From contig NZ_LR733825.1 in NCBI RefSeq assembly GCF_902506535.1, positions 1,021,091 through 1,085,090 of the forward strand: DNA of 64,000 bases, in the 5' to 3' direction. The notes beneath the pieces were generated by a model that did no database searches, was not told where the DNA came from, and saw only the letters and a program-made list of their open reading frames with translations. The stretch is from Pseudomonas sp. 8Z (GTDB taxonomy: Bacteria; Pseudomonadota; Gammaproteobacteria; Pseudomonadales; Pseudomonadaceae). The translations under genes were made by a program, and so were the position numbers. This document shows positions 54,896-63,935 of the stretch, one piece after another; positions within the stretch are counted from its first letter, which is position 1; every line of letters begins with the position of its first letter.

Positions 54896-56374
54896 TTACT
54901 CCTTGTCCAGCTTGCCGACCAGCGACAGGGTGAAGTCGGCACCCATGTACTTGAAGTGCGGGCGCACGTTCAAGCTGACGCGGTACCAGCCCGGCTCGCC
55001 TTCAACATCGCTAACGATGACCTGGGCGGCGCGCAGCGGACGACGGCTACGCACTTCGGAGCTCGGGTTCTCTTGGTCAGCGACGTACTGGCGGATCCAC
55101 TTGTTGAGTTCCAGCTCCAGGTCGGTACGCTCTTTCCAGGCGCCGATCTGCTCGCGCTGCAGCACTTTCAGGTAGTGAGCCAGGCGGTTGATGATGAACA
55201 TGTACGGCAGCTGGGTGCCCAGCTTGTAGTTCAGTTCAGCGGTCTTGCCTTCTTCACTGATGCCGAAGAATTTCGGCTTCTGCGCGGAGTTGGCGGAGAA
55301 GAACGCAGCGTTGTCGCTGCCCTTGCGCATGGTCAGGGCGATGAAGCCTTCTTCGGCCAGCTCGTACTCGCGGCGGTCGGAGACCAGCACTTCGGTCGGG
55401 ATCTTGGTCTCGATCTCGCCCATGCTCTCGAAGTGGTGCAACGGCAGATCTTCCACCGCGCCACCGCTCTGCGGGCCGATGATGTTCGGGCACCAGCGGA
55501 ACTTGGCGAAGCTGTCGGTCAGACGGCTGGCGAAGGCGTAGGCGGTGTTGCCCCACAGGTAGTGCTCGTGGCTGTTGGCCACGTTTTCCTTGTAGACGAA
55601 GGTTTTAACCGGGTTGTCTTCCGGGTCGTACGGGTTGCGCAGCAGGAAGCGCGGTACGGTCAGGCCGACGTAGCGGGCATCTTCCTGCTCGCGGAAGCTC
55701 TGCCACTTGGTGAATTGCGGGCCTTCGAAGTGGTCTTTCAGATCCTTCAGATCCGGCAGGCCGGTGAAGGTCTCCAGGCCGAAGAATTTCGGGCCGGCGG
55801 CAGCGATAAACGGCGCGTGGGACATGCAGGCCACCGAGGCGACGTACTGCAGGGTCTTGACGTCCGGGGCGCTCGGGTCGAAGAAGTAGTTGGCGATCAG
55901 GGCGCCGACCGGCTGGCCACCGAACTGGCCGTACTCGGCGGTGTAGATGTGCTTGTACAGGCCGGACTGAACGATTTCCGGGCTGTCTTCGAAGTCATCG
56001 AGCAGATCCTGCTTGGAGGCGTTGAGGATCTCCAGCTTGATGTTCTCGCGGAAGTTGGTGCGATCCACCAGCAGCTTGAGGCCGCGCCAGGAGGATTCCA
56101 GAGCCTGGAACTGCTGGTGGTGGAGGATTTCGTCCATCTGCCGGCTGAGTTTGGCGTCGATCTCCGCGATCATGCGGTCGACCATGGCCTTTTTCACCGG
56201 CTCGTTTTCGTTCTGCGGCTTGAGCAGCTCTTCGATGAAGGCCGACACGCCACGTTTGGCGATGTCGTAGGCTTCGTCGTCCGGAGTCAGCTTGGTTTCC
56301 GCGATGATGCGATCGAGGATGCCGAGATCAGCGGCGCTGTGGCTGCTTTCTACGGCTGCGCTAGTCGTGCTCAT
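54896..56374 (-). CDS. tssC: TssC, T6SS contractile sheath large subunit
   Basis: A 492-residue sheath protein with family motifs ILHHQQFQALESSWRGLKLL, EYGQFGGQPVGALIANYFF and NYKLGTQLPYMFIINRLAHYLKVLQRE. It polymerises with TssB around the Hcp tube. It follows tssB after a 26-base gap with a good ribosome site. Confidence 0.97.
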   Translation of the reverse strand: MSTTSAAVESSHSAADLGILDRIIAETKLTPDDEAYDIAKRGVSAFIEELLKPQNENEPVKKAMVDRMIAEIDAKLSRQMDEILHHQQFQALESSWRGLKLLVDRTNFRENIKLEILNASKQDLLDDFEDSPEIVQSGLYKHIYTAEYGQFGGQPVGALIANYFFDPSAPDVKTLQYVASVACMSHAPFIAAAGPKFFGLETFTGLPDLKDLKDHFEGPQFTKWQSFREQEDARYVGLTVPRFLLRNPYDPEDNPVKTFVYKENVANSHEHYLWGNTAYAFASRLTDSFAKFRWCPNIIGPQSGGAVEDLPLHHFESMGEIETKIPTEVLVSDRREYELAEEGFIALTMRKGSDNAAFFSANSAQKPKFFGISEEGKTAELNYKLGTQLPYMFIINRLAHYLKVLQREQIGAWKERTDLELELNKWIRQYVADQENPSSEVRSRRPLRAAQVIVSDVEGEPGWYRVSLNVRPHFKYMGADFTLSLVGKLDKE

Positions 56375-56400
56375 GAGGTTGCGTCCTTGTCAGTTGAGTA

Positions 56401-56907
56401 TCAGGAATCGAGCTTGTCTTGGGCGGCCAGGCCCAGTTCGCCGAGCACGCGGTCACGCGAGTCGTCGTCGGAGAGCACGCTCTCGATGGCCTTGCGGAAA
56501 GCCGGAGCGTTGCCCAGCGGGCCTTTCAGGGCGACCAGGGCGTCGCGCAGTTCCATCAGTTTCTTCAGCTCCGGCACCTGCTCGACCAGGTTGGCGGGGT
56601 TGAAGTCCTTCATGGAGTTGATCTTCAGTTGCACGGCCAGCTCGTCGTCGGTCTCTTCGTCCTGCAGACGATTCGGCACAGCGAAGGTCAGGTTCAGCTC
56701 TTGCTTGGCCAGCACTTCATCGAAGCTGTTCTTGTCGATGCTGATGGGCTTGCGGTCTTCGATCTTGCGATCGTCGGCACGCTGAGTGAAATCACCAAGC
56801 ACCATGAGCTTCAAGGGCAGTTCGATTTCTTCCTGGGCACCGCCGGTGGCGGGCTTGAAAGTGACGTTGATGCGTTCCTTGGGGGCTACCGAACCTTCTT
56901 TGGCCAT
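56401..56907 (-). CDS. tssB: TssB, T6SS contractile sheath small subunit
   Basis: A 168-residue protein: MAKEGSVAPKERINVTFKPA opening, then LPLKLMVLGDFT, EDRKPISIDKNSFDEVL and FNPANLVEQVPEL. The start at 56907 has GGAGAA eight bases upstream; the frame extends further upstream but with no family similarity. Confidence 0.97.
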   Translation of the reverse strand: MAKEGSVAPKERINVTFKPATGGAQEEIELPLKLMVLGDFTQRADDRKIEDRKPISIDKNSFDEVLAKQELNLTFAVPNRLQDEETDDELAVQLKINSMKDFNPANLVEQVPELKKLMELRDALVALKGPLGNAPAFRKAIESVLSDDDSRDRVLGELGLAAQDKLDS

Positions 56908-56963
56908 GGGTGTTCTCCTTTGCGTTGATGGCCCGGAGGCCTTTGATTGGGCGTATTGCCGCT

Positions 56964-58526
56964 TTACTCCAGCACCACCTCGAGGTCGAGGTGGCACAAC
57001 CTGCGATAGATCTCGTCCTTGCTGTCACGTACCGCGTGGTTCTGCGGCAGCAGTTCGCAGCAGTTGTGCAGCAGACGCAGCACATCCAGGGCGAGATCGG
57101 GTTCCCACTCGCCGAGGCCGGAGGCCTGCAGCGTCTGGTCGAGCGATTCGAGTTGGGTCTTGGCCAGGTCGTACTTCTTCGCGGCGAAGCACAGACGGGC
57201 CAGAGTCAGTTGCCAGAAGAAGCGTTCGCGGCCACCACGGGCACGCGACATGCCTTGCTTGAGCTGCTGCACGGCGGCTTTCAGGCCGTCCTTGCGCAGG
57301 CCGGGCAGCACCTTCTGCAAGGCTTCTTCCCAGGGCGGCGTGGCGCCCATCTCGCTGGCGGCGGGCTTCTTCTCGATTTCCGGCGCCTGCAAGTGCGGCA
57401 GCACGTGGGCACCGATCCAGGCACGGGTTTCGGCGTCGGCGAAGGGCACGCCGTCGTGAAAGCGCAGCTCGTCGAGACCGGGAACACGTTGCAGGAACAG
57501 GGCGAGCTGGATCTCCACTTCACGCATGGCCTGGTCGGCCTTGAGTTCCTGCAGGCATTCCCAGACCAGGCGCTGGCCGTCGAGCCAAAAGGGCGCGCGG
57601 GCGATGCTGGCTTCGAGGTCGGCGAGCAGGTCGGCGTAGGCAGCCTGAGCAAAACGCTCTTTATAAGAGGCCAGCTTGTCGGCCGGCAGGCCGCGCAGGG
57701 CTGTGATGTGTTCGGCGTTGCGCTCGGGCAGCGACTCGATGGGCAGCCAGAGCAGAGTGCGCGACAGGCGCAGCGGTTTGAGGTCGGTGGTCTTGTTCTT
57801 CAGCCACCAGGCGCACAGCGGGCGGGCGGCATCCTGCTGGGTACGCAGGGCCTTGTGCGCGTCCTTCTCGTTTTCGATGGGGCCGGTGCCGGTGATGATT
57901 TGGGTGGCAACCTGCTTGACCTGGGCGATGGCGGCGCCCACAGCACCCGGCTCGGCCTGGCCCTGACTGGCACGTTTGATCTGCTCATCGAGGCGACGGC
58001 ACAGCGGCAGTAGCAGTGGCGATTCCTCGCCAAGGTGGCTCGACAAACTGGCTTCGAGGCCATGCAGATGTTCGGCCAGTCGGCGGAACAACGGCAGTTG
58101 CTCGCTGATCGGTACATGCTCGGCCAATGCCTGCTCCAGGCGCGGCAGCAACCAATTAATGGCAGCCGCACGGGTACGCGCCTTGCGCGGATGCAGTTCG
58201 TGCCAGTGATTTTCGCAGAGGTAATGCAGCAGGTTGAGGCCAGCCTGCAGGCCGGCGAAGGACTCACGCTGAAACAGCCCCCAGGTCAACCAGGTGGCAG
58301 CACGTAGATCCTTGGATTGGGTGGTGAGCAGGTTCTCGCTGCCCTCGCGCACTTTCTGCCAGTCGATACCGCCGGTTTCATGCAGGGAAGCGGCCTTGCC
58401 CAGCTCAGTTTCCAGCATTTCGTATTCACTGGAATAACGAACATCTTCGCCAGCAAAGTTACCCTCGATAATAGGGGTCTTGGCCAGATTTAGATAATGC
58501 GCTGTCAGTTTGCTGGAGTATGTCAT
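56964..58526 (-). CDS. tssA: TssA, T6SS assembly protein
   Basis: A 520-residue protein with the N-terminal ImpA domain (about 15-160; GIDWQKVREGSENLLTTQSKDLRAATWL and NWHELHPRKARTRAAAINWL) and the long VasJ-type C-terminal domain (about 250-520) that forms the ring guiding tube-sheath assembly. It is the first gene of the operon; the region in front carries no gene for 435 bases. Confidence 0.95.
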   Translation of the reverse strand: MTYSSKLTAHYLNLAKTPIIEGNFAGEDVRYSSEYEMLETELGKAASLHETGGIDWQKVREGSENLLTTQSKDLRAATWLTWGLFQRESFAGLQAGLNLLHYLCENHWHELHPRKARTRAAAINWLLPRLEQALAEHVPISEQLPLFRRLAEHLHGLEASLSSHLGEESPLLLPLCRRLDEQIKRASQGQAEPGAVGAAIAQVKQVATQIITGTGPIENEKDAHKALRTQQDAARPLCAWWLKNKTTDLKPLRLSRTLLWLPIESLPERNAEHITALRGLPADKLASYKERFAQAAYADLLADLEASIARAPFWLDGQRLVWECLQELKADQAMREVEIQLALFLQRVPGLDELRFHDGVPFADAETRAWIGAHVLPHLQAPEIEKKPAASEMGATPPWEEALQKVLPGLRKDGLKAAVQQLKQGMSRARGGRERFFWQLTLARLCFAAKKYDLAKTQLESLDQTLQASGLGEWEPDLALDVLRLLHNCCELLPQNHAVRDSKDEIYRRLCHLDLEVVLE

Positions 58527-58603
58527 TCCATGACTCGACTATAAAAAGTGGGCAATTTCTACGGAACTACAAAGTGCCATCAAAATGATGGCAAAAACGC
58601 CGT

Positions 58604-58651
58604 TTGCGCAACTTTTTGCGCAGCCGTTTGTGCAACAACTTGCGCAAGATC
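58604..58651. promoter_or_regulatory. Four-unit 12-bp array of TTGCGCAA-like palindromes upstream of tssA
   Basis: TTGCGCAA (58604), TTGCGCAG (58616), TTGTGCAA (58628) and TTGCGCAA (58640) begin exactly 12 bases apart. A TATAAG sequence on the minus strand at 58652-58657 directly adjoins the array, so it would overlap the first bases of a tssA transcript. An operator for the T6SS operon is an inference. The rest of 58527-58961 is AT-rich with no recognised gene. Confidence 0.6.
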
Positions 58652-58961
58652 CTTATAGGTCGGGCATCCTAGACCCATGTACAGAGTGGTTCAACCTCTC
58701 AAAGTGTGAAATGCATAACATCCACACACATCTTTCAAATTATTACGAAACCTCCGTAAAGATGACTTGCCACACTTAACGAGCAAGTTGCCATAAACGC
58801 TTTTGCTATCAGACAAATTATTTCTTAGTTGTAAGAGATAACTTACTGGCAAAGTAGTGGCGCGTCACATTTGATGGCGCGCTGATAGTATTTTCTGCGA
58901 TGCCTAACGCGGTTTGATTGGTTGATTTATGCCAACAGCCACGGCAACGCCCCAGATCTCC

Positions 58962-59861
58962 TCAGACAATCGGTACGCTGGAAATGCGCAGCTCAAGCAG
59001 GTGCCGTTCGTCGGCTTTCAACTGAACGATATCCTCAAGCAGGTTGGCGGTTTCGATGCACAGCATGTTTTGCCAGGCATCATCTGGAAACTGTGACAAG
59101 CGCTTGGCCTTTTCTATCCAGGGATTCCATAGCACCGCTGAACGCGAGCCTCGCGCATCCAGATGAATGCGTCGCCCCCAGCCAGGGTCGACGATGCTCA
59201 GACGCGCTGGTGTATCGAGGTAAATTCGATCCGTCTCGGCCGTGAAGGTCGGCTCGCCTTCCTGGTTCAGCTCACGCCAATCCTGCAGGGTGTCCAGATA
59301 ACGGCAGCCATGCATGCCCTCGACGCTCACCTGGCGTACATCGCTGACGGCGAAGTAACTGTGCAGGGCCTGGCTGATGGCCAAAGGCGCACGGTCACGA
59401 TTGAGGGTTTCCAGACGCATCGACAGATCCTGCGCCACACATACCGAGAAGGTCAGGCGTGCATCCTGCTGCCAGCCCGGTAGAGGCGAATTACGCGTGT
59501 CGTAGGCTAGGTGCAGCGTCACCTCGCCATCCTCTTCGTCGATGCCCTGCAGTTGCCAATCCTCAGCGCGCACCAAGCCATGCGCGGGGGCGTCTGCCTG
59601 CTGATAGTGGGCTTGAACGGAATCGGGATTGCGGCGCAGGTCGCCGAACCAGGGCCAGCAGATCGGCACACCACCGCGCACACTCTGCCCACTGCGGTAG
59701 GCCGCCTCAGGACTGAGCCAGATCAGCGGCTGCTGCCCCTCCTGGCGATAGCTGAGGATCTGTGCGCCTTGCTGCGCAAGCAGCAATTCGCTGCCGGCGA
59801 CACGAATACGCCAGCAGGTCAGTTGATCCAGTTCCATGCGTTCAACTTGGGTGCTGCTCAT
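58962..59861 (-). CDS. D-hexose-6-phosphate mutarotase (YeaD-type aldose 1-epimerase)
   Basis: A 299-residue cytoplasmic enzyme that interconverts anomers of hexose 6-phosphates. Family motifs are GAQILSYRQEGQQPLIWLS, SVRGGVPICWPWFGD with the substrate-binding Arg, ALHSYFAVSDV with the catalytic His, and VLWNPWIEKAKR. The ATG at 59861 is used; upstream sequence in frame is not family-like. It is unrelated to the T6SS block and marks the return to housekeeping genes. Confidence 0.93.
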   Translation of the reverse strand: MSSTQVERMELDQLTCWRIRVAGSELLLAQQGAQILSYRQEGQQPLIWLSPEAAYRSGQSVRGGVPICWPWFGDLRRNPDSVQAHYQQADAPAHGLVRAEDWQLQGIDEEDGEVTLHLAYDTRNSPLPGWQQDARLTFSVCVAQDLSMRLETLNRDRAPLAISQALHSYFAVSDVRQVSVEGMHGCRYLDTLQDWRELNQEGEPTFTAETDRIYLDTPARLSIVDPGWGRRIHLDARGSRSAVLWNPWIEKAKRLSQFPDDAWQNMLCIETANLLEDIVQLKADERHLLELRISSVPIV

Positions 59862-59902
59862 GAAAGCTCTCACTTTGTGAAGTGCAATGCCGCCGCAAAA
59901 CA

Positions 59903-59929
59903 AAACGCCCGTCACAAGGACGGGCGTTT
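59903..59929 (-). terminator. Terminator downstream of dctM
   Basis: An 11-bp stem (59903-59913 with 59919-59929, loop ACAAG). Read on the minus strand it is AAACGCCCGTC ... GACGGGCGTTT followed by TGTTTTG. It ends the dctQM transcript 24 bases past the stop. Confidence 0.88.
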
Positions 59930-59952
59930 GCGTGACTTGCGGGTGTTTAGAC

Positions 59953-61329
59953 CTACTTGCCGTACACCAGTTCCGGCAGCCAAGTAATAAGCCCAGGAAA
60001 GACGTAGGCGATCACCAGCAGCAATAGCTGGATCAGGATGAACGGCACCACACCTTTATAGATAGTGCTGGTGGCCACACTGGCCGGTGTCACGCCGCGC
60101 AGGTAGAACAGCGCGAAACCGAACGGCGGCGTGAGGAACGAGGTCTGCAGGTTAAGGGCGATCATCACCCCGAGCCAGATCGGATCCAGGCCCATGGCCA
60201 GTAACACCGGCCCGACAATTGGTACCACCACGAAGGTGATTTCGATGAAGTCGAGGATGAAGCCGAGCAGGAAGATCACCAGCATCACCACGAAGAACGC
60301 ACCGAGCACGCCGCCAGGCAACTGGGCGAACACGTCCTCGATCAGCACTTCACCACCGAAACCACGGAACACCAGGGAGAACAGCGAGGCGCCAATCAGG
60401 ATCATGAAGACCATGGCGCTGATTTCAGTGGTGCCGTAGGCCACTTCCTTGAGCTGGCTGAAATTCAGCTTGTTCTTGCTCAGCGCCAGCAACATGGCGC
60501 CGACAGCGCCCAAAGCCGCGGCTTCGGTCGGCGTGGCATAACCGGCGAGGATCGAACCGAGCACCGCGCCAATCAGGATCAGCGGCGGAATCAGTGCCTT
60601 GGCCAGCTTGCCCCATTCGATCGGGCCGAGCTCTTCCTGCGGCAGCGCCGGCAGCTTCTTCGGCTGAAAGATCGCCACGAAGATGATGTAGGCGATGTAC
60701 AGGCTAACCAGCAATAGGCCCGGCAGCAGCGCACCCACGAACAGGTCGCCGACCGAAACGGTCTTCGGCGAGAAGATGCCCATTTTCAACTGCGCCTGTT
60801 GATAGGCGCTGGACATCACATCACCGAGCAGCACCAGCACGATCGACGGCGGAATGATCTGCCCAAGAGTGCCAGTAGCCGCCAGGGTGCCGGTGGCAAT
60901 CGCTGGGTCATAGCCACGGCGCAGCATGGTTGGCAGAGCCAGCAGACCCATGGTCACCACGGTGGCACCGACGATGCCGGTGCTGGCGGCGAGCAGGGCG
61001 CCCACCACGCACACGGAAATCGCCAGACCACCACGCAGGGTGCCGAACAGGCGCGACATGGACTCGAGCAAATCCTCGGCCACCCGCGAGCGCTCCAGCA
61101 TCACGCCCATGAACACGAACAGCGGCACGGCCAGCATGGTCTGGTTGTTCATGATGCCGAACAGGCGGTTGGGCAGGGCGCTCAGGTAACCGGCATCGAA
61201 GCTGCCAGTGAGCGCGCCGATACCGGCGAACAGCAGAGAAACACCGGCCAAGGTAAAAGCCACTGGGAAACCAGCCATCAAAGCCGCACAGATGCTGATA
61301 AACAGCAGAATCGCCATCAACTCAGCCAT
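59953..61329 (-). CDS. dctM: TRAP transporter large permease (DctM type)
   Basis: A 458-residue protein with about 12 membrane segments. Typical elements are FAGIGALTGSFDAGYLSALPNRLFGIMNNQTMLAVPLF, ASTGIVGATVVTMGLLALP and the FLLGFILDFIEITFVVVPIV segment. It moves solute with sodium together with DctQ. It overlaps dctQ by eight bases. The solute-binding gene lies divergently beyond dctQ. Confidence 0.95.
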   Translation of the reverse strand: MAELMAILLFISICAALMAGFPVAFTLAGVSLLFAGIGALTGSFDAGYLSALPNRLFGIMNNQTMLAVPLFVFMGVMLERSRVAEDLLESMSRLFGTLRGGLAISVCVVGALLAASTGIVGATVVTMGLLALPTMLRRGYDPAIATGTLAATGTLGQIIPPSIVLVLLGDVMSSAYQQAQLKMGIFSPKTVSVGDLFVGALLPGLLLVSLYIAYIIFVAIFQPKKLPALPQEELGPIEWGKLAKALIPPLILIGAVLGSILAGYATPTEAAALGAVGAMLLALSKNKLNFSQLKEVAYGTTEISAMVFMILIGASLFSLVFRGFGGEVLIEDVFAQLPGGVLGAFFVVMLVIFLLGFILDFIEITFVVVPIVGPVLLAMGLDPIWLGVMIALNLQTSFLTPPFGFALFYLRGVTPASVATSTIYKGVVPFILIQLLLLVIAYVFPGLITWLPELVYGK

Positions 61330-61867
61330 GTTTCACCTCCGGGGCCGGCAGGCGACCGCTGACGACGTAGAGCGCCTTGATGACGTTGGACAGGCCCTGC
61401 AGCACCAGGCTGACCACCAGCACCAGGATGATGCTCTTCTGCAGATAGACGAAGTGCAGACCGCCCGACTCGCTGGAGGCCTCAAGGGTTGCCCAGGAGT
61501 TGCTCACATAGTCCCAACTGGCCCAGCCGAGGAACAGGCTGACCGGTAACAAAAACAGCAACGTGCCGAACAGATCGACCAGTGCCTGCAGGCGTGCGCT
61601 GAATTTCTGATAGAAGATATCCACACGCACGTGGCCGTTACGCTGCAAAACCCAAGAGGCAGCGCCCATGAACACCAATGCGTGAGCGTACAGCACAGAC
61701 TCCTGCAGAGCCGTGGCACCGATACCGAAGCCGTAGCGCAGCACTACGACGATGGCAGTGCCGACCACCAGAAACAGGGTCAGCCAGGCGCAGGCCTTGC
61801 CGAAATTGGCGTTGAGACTGTCGATCAGGGACGCAAGCGCGAGGGGAAGTGATGGCTTGTCGGACAT
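61322..61867 (-). CDS. dctQ: TRAP transporter small permease (DctQ type)
   Basis: A 181-residue protein with four membrane segments and the DctQ core ALQESVLYAHALVFMGAASWVLQRNGHVRVDIFY. The ATG at 61867 is preceded by AAAGGACTCACT; longer in-frame starts lack family similarity. It is the first gene of the dctQM unit, divergent from dctP. Confidence 0.94.
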   Translation of the reverse strand: MSDKPSLPLALASLIDSLNANFGKACAWLTLFLVVGTAIVVVLRYGFGIGATALQESVLYAHALVFMGAASWVLQRNGHVRVDIFYQKFSARLQALVDLFGTLLFLLPVSLFLGWASWDYVSNSWATLEASSESGGLHFVYLQKSIILVLVVSLVLQGLSNVIKALYVVSGRLPAPEVKHG

Positions 61868-62003
61868 AGTGAGTCCTTTATCGTTATGAGGAGGAGACCG
61901 GACCAGCCCGATTGGCTGGCGACCACGCCACCGGCGAGCTTGTGGGACGCGGGCCGGCGATTCTAGGCAGGCTACAGGCCATGCAGCAATGCCCATGCAA
62001 CTT

Positions 62004-62018
62004 TAGTCGTAGCGACTA
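62004..62018. promoter_or_regulatory. Inverted repeat between dctQ and dctP
   Basis: TAGTCG-TAG-CGACTA is a perfect inverted repeat, 91 bases before the dctP start in the divergent intergenic region. It may be an operator controlling both transporter units. Confidence 0.4.
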
Positions 62019-62109
62019 GGCTTGTGAGTCACTTCGCCCTATGTTACTCAAGCCCGGTCTACCTTCGGCGATCCCGTGGTCAGACCAATACAACAACAAG
62101 GAGCATTGC

Positions 62110-63210
62110 ATGAAACGTCGCGACATACTCGCCGCAGCAGGCGTAGGCCTAGCAGCAACCGCCCTGGCAGGCTGCAAAGAAGAAGCGAAGAGCGCCGCAG
62201 CGCCCCAAGAGGGTTCGAGTGCCCAGACTTTCACCTGGAAAATGGTCACCTCCTGGCCGAAGAACTTCCCCGGCGTCGGCGTAGGAGCTGAGCGCTTCGC
62301 CAAGCTGGTCGACGAGATGAGCAACGGCCGCCTGAAGGTCAAGGTCTACGCCGCAGGCGAACTGGTGCCGGCACTGGAAGTGTTCGACGCAGTCTCGCGC
62401 GGCACCGCCGAAATGGGCCATGGCGCCCCTTACTACTGGAAAGGCAAGGTACCGGCGGCACAGTTCTTCTGCGCCCTGCCGTTCGGCCCGAACGCCCAGG
62501 AAATGAACGCCTGGCTGAGCTACGGTGGCGGTCAAGCCCTCTGGGAAGAGGTCTACAAGCCATTTGGCGTACTGCCGATGGCCTGCGGCAACACCGGCGT
62601 GCAGACCGCAGGCTGGTTCAACAAGGAAATGAACTCGGTCGATGACTTCAAGGGCCTGAAGATGCGTACCCCTGGCTTGGGCGGCGAAGTGCTGACCAAA
62701 ATGGGCGGCACCGTGGTCAACATGCCGGCCGGTGAAATTTTCACCGCCATGCAAACTGGCGCCATCGACGCCACTGAGTGGATCGGCCCGTACAACGACC
62801 TGGCCCTGGGCCTGCACAAAGCCGCCAAGTACTACTACACCCCTGGCTGGCAGGAGCCGAGCGTACTGTTCGAGCTGGACATCAATATCAAGGCCTGGGA
62901 AACCTTGCCGGCAGACCTCAAAGCCATCGTTCGCGCCGCCGCGCGCGACGTCAACGGCGACATGCTCGACGACTACAACGCCAAGAACATGGAAGCACTG
63001 GAACAGCTCAAGGCCGACGGCGTGGAAGTTCGCCGCCTGCCGGACGCCGTTCTGGCCCGCTTGAAGGAAGTGGCGGGTGAAGTGGTCGAGGCCAGCGCCG
63101 CAGCCGACCCGGCCGCCACCAAGGTCTGGGAACACCAGAAGGCCTACCTCAAGCGCCTGTACGACTACGCGGAAGTGGCCGACAAGGACATCTATAACAT
63201 CCGCGGCTAA
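62110..63210 (+). CDS. dctP: TRAP transporter substrate-binding protein (DctP/TakP type)
   Basis: A 366-residue binding protein. The N-terminus MKRRDILAAAGVGLAATALA has twin arginines and is followed by GCK, so it could be Tat-exported and lipid-modified. The mature part shows TWKMVTSWPKNFPGVGVGAERF, the signature of the alpha-keto acid/TakP-like subfamily, plus GGTVVNMPAGEIFTAMQTGAIDATEW. A 2-oxo or hydroxy acid is the probable ligand. AAGGAG precedes the ATG at 62110. It serves the divergent dctQM permease. Confidence 0.94.
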   Translation: MKRRDILAAAGVGLAATALAGCKEEAKSAAAPQEGSSAQTFTWKMVTSWPKNFPGVGVGAERFAKLVDEMSNGRLKVKVYAAGELVPALEVFDAVSRGTAEMGHGAPYYWKGKVPAAQFFCALPFGPNAQEMNAWLSYGGGQALWEEVYKPFGVLPMACGNTGVQTAGWFNKEMNSVDDFKGLKMRTPGLGGEVLTKMGGTVVNMPAGEIFTAMQTGAIDATEWIGPYNDLALGLHKAAKYYYTPGWQEPSVLFELDINIKAWETLPADLKAIVRAAARDVNGDMLDDYNAKNMEALEQLKADGVEVRRLPDAVLARLKEVAGEVVEASAAADPAATKVWEHQKAYLKRLYDYAEVADKDIYNIRG

Positions 63211-63228
63211 GCCTCACTCGTGCATAGC

Positions 63229-63257
63229 AAAACGCCGGCGACTCAGCCGGCGTTTTT
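63229..63257 (+). terminator. dctP terminator
   Basis: AAAACGCCGGC (63229-63239) pairs with GCCGGCGTTTT (63246-63256), followed by T. It lies 19 bases past the dctP stop, between convergent genes, and its A/T ends could serve both directions. Confidence 0.9.
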
Positions 63258-63270
63258 ATAGGCATCAAGA

Positions 63271-63675
63271 TCAGCCACGGCGTGGCGGTACAGGCCGGGT
63301 ACGACCACTGCCGTCGATGGCGACGAAGACGAATACCGCCTCGGTAACCTTGCGCCACTCGTTGGAAAGCGGGTCATCGCTCCACACTTCCACCATCATC
63401 TGAATCGAGCTGCGCCCCACTTCCAGTGCCTGGGTATAGAACGATAGCTGTGCGCCAACCGCCACCGGTACCAGAAAGGCCATGCGGTCGATGGCCACAG
63501 TCGCTACACGGCCACCGGCGACCTTGCTGGCCATGGCCGTGCCGGCGAGATCCATCTGCGATACCAGCCAGCCACCGTAGATGTCGCCAAAACCATTGGT
63601 TTCGCGCGGCAACGCGGTGATCTGCAGGGCCAGGTCGCCCTGTGGGATCGGGTCTTCCTGTTCGTAGTCATTCAT
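63271..63675 (-). CDS. Acyl-CoA thioesterase (YciA-like hotdog fold)
   Basis: A 134-residue hotdog-fold enzyme that hydrolyses acyl-CoA esters. Core motifs are ALPRETNGFGDIYGGWLVSQMDLAGTAMASKVAGG, with the catalytic Asp in the QMD segment, and VATVAIDRMAFLVPV. The ATG at 63675 gives the family's usual length; the open frame further upstream is unrelated. It is convergent with dctP. Confidence 0.92.
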   Translation of the reverse strand: MNDYEQEDPIPQGDLALQITALPRETNGFGDIYGGWLVSQMDLAGTAMASKVAGGRVATVAIDRMAFLVPVAVGAQLSFYTQALEVGRSSIQMMVEVWSDDPLSNEWRKVTEAVFVFVAIDGSGRTRPVPPRRG

Positions 63676-63919
63676 GGCTCGAAACTCACGGCGCGGTTGT
63701 TGTTCTGGGCGCGAACCCTGACGGGCAAAGGCCTGGCGAGTATACCGACTGAGCAGTCGGTGGGCGACCACTCTGGAGTGACGCGCCCCACAGCCTACGC
63801 GGCGTTCAGGCAAAACGCACGACTGCCACCACCCCAATCGGGCAGGATGCCCTACCACACCCCCTGAGAAATATCTGTATCTATCTGATTACAAAAGATT
63901 TTCATGTAAACAAGAGGTC

Positions 63920-63935
63920 TGGCACGAGCAGTGCA
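63920..63935 (+). promoter_or_regulatory. Sigma-54 promoter reading off the right edge
   Basis: TGGCACGAGCAGTGCA matches the RpoN consensus TGGCACGN4TTGCA at all but one defined position; GG (63921-63922) and GC (63933-63934) are ten bases apart. The 65 bases behind it contain no start codon with a ribosome site, so the gene begins beyond the window. An AT-rich stretch (63870-63910) may hold activator sites; 63676-63869 shows nothing else. Confidence 0.8.

Noticed and set aside
58562..58580. Possible sigma-54 promoter for tssA (TGGCAC on the minus strand)
   Set aside because: The -24 half is good, but the sequence at the -12 position reads GT/TT instead of GC at the required spacing.
58585..58779. 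A 64-residue plus-strand frame containing the 12-bp array
   Set aside because: There is no ribosome binding site or family resemblance. The palindromic phasing fits a binding array better, though the coding alternative is mentioned in the findings.
58856..58871. Sigma-54-like sequence TGGCAAAGTAGTGGCG on the plus strand
   Set aside because: The spacing is acceptable but the -12 half is poor, and it points into the 3' end of a minus-strand gene with no plus-strand gene after it.
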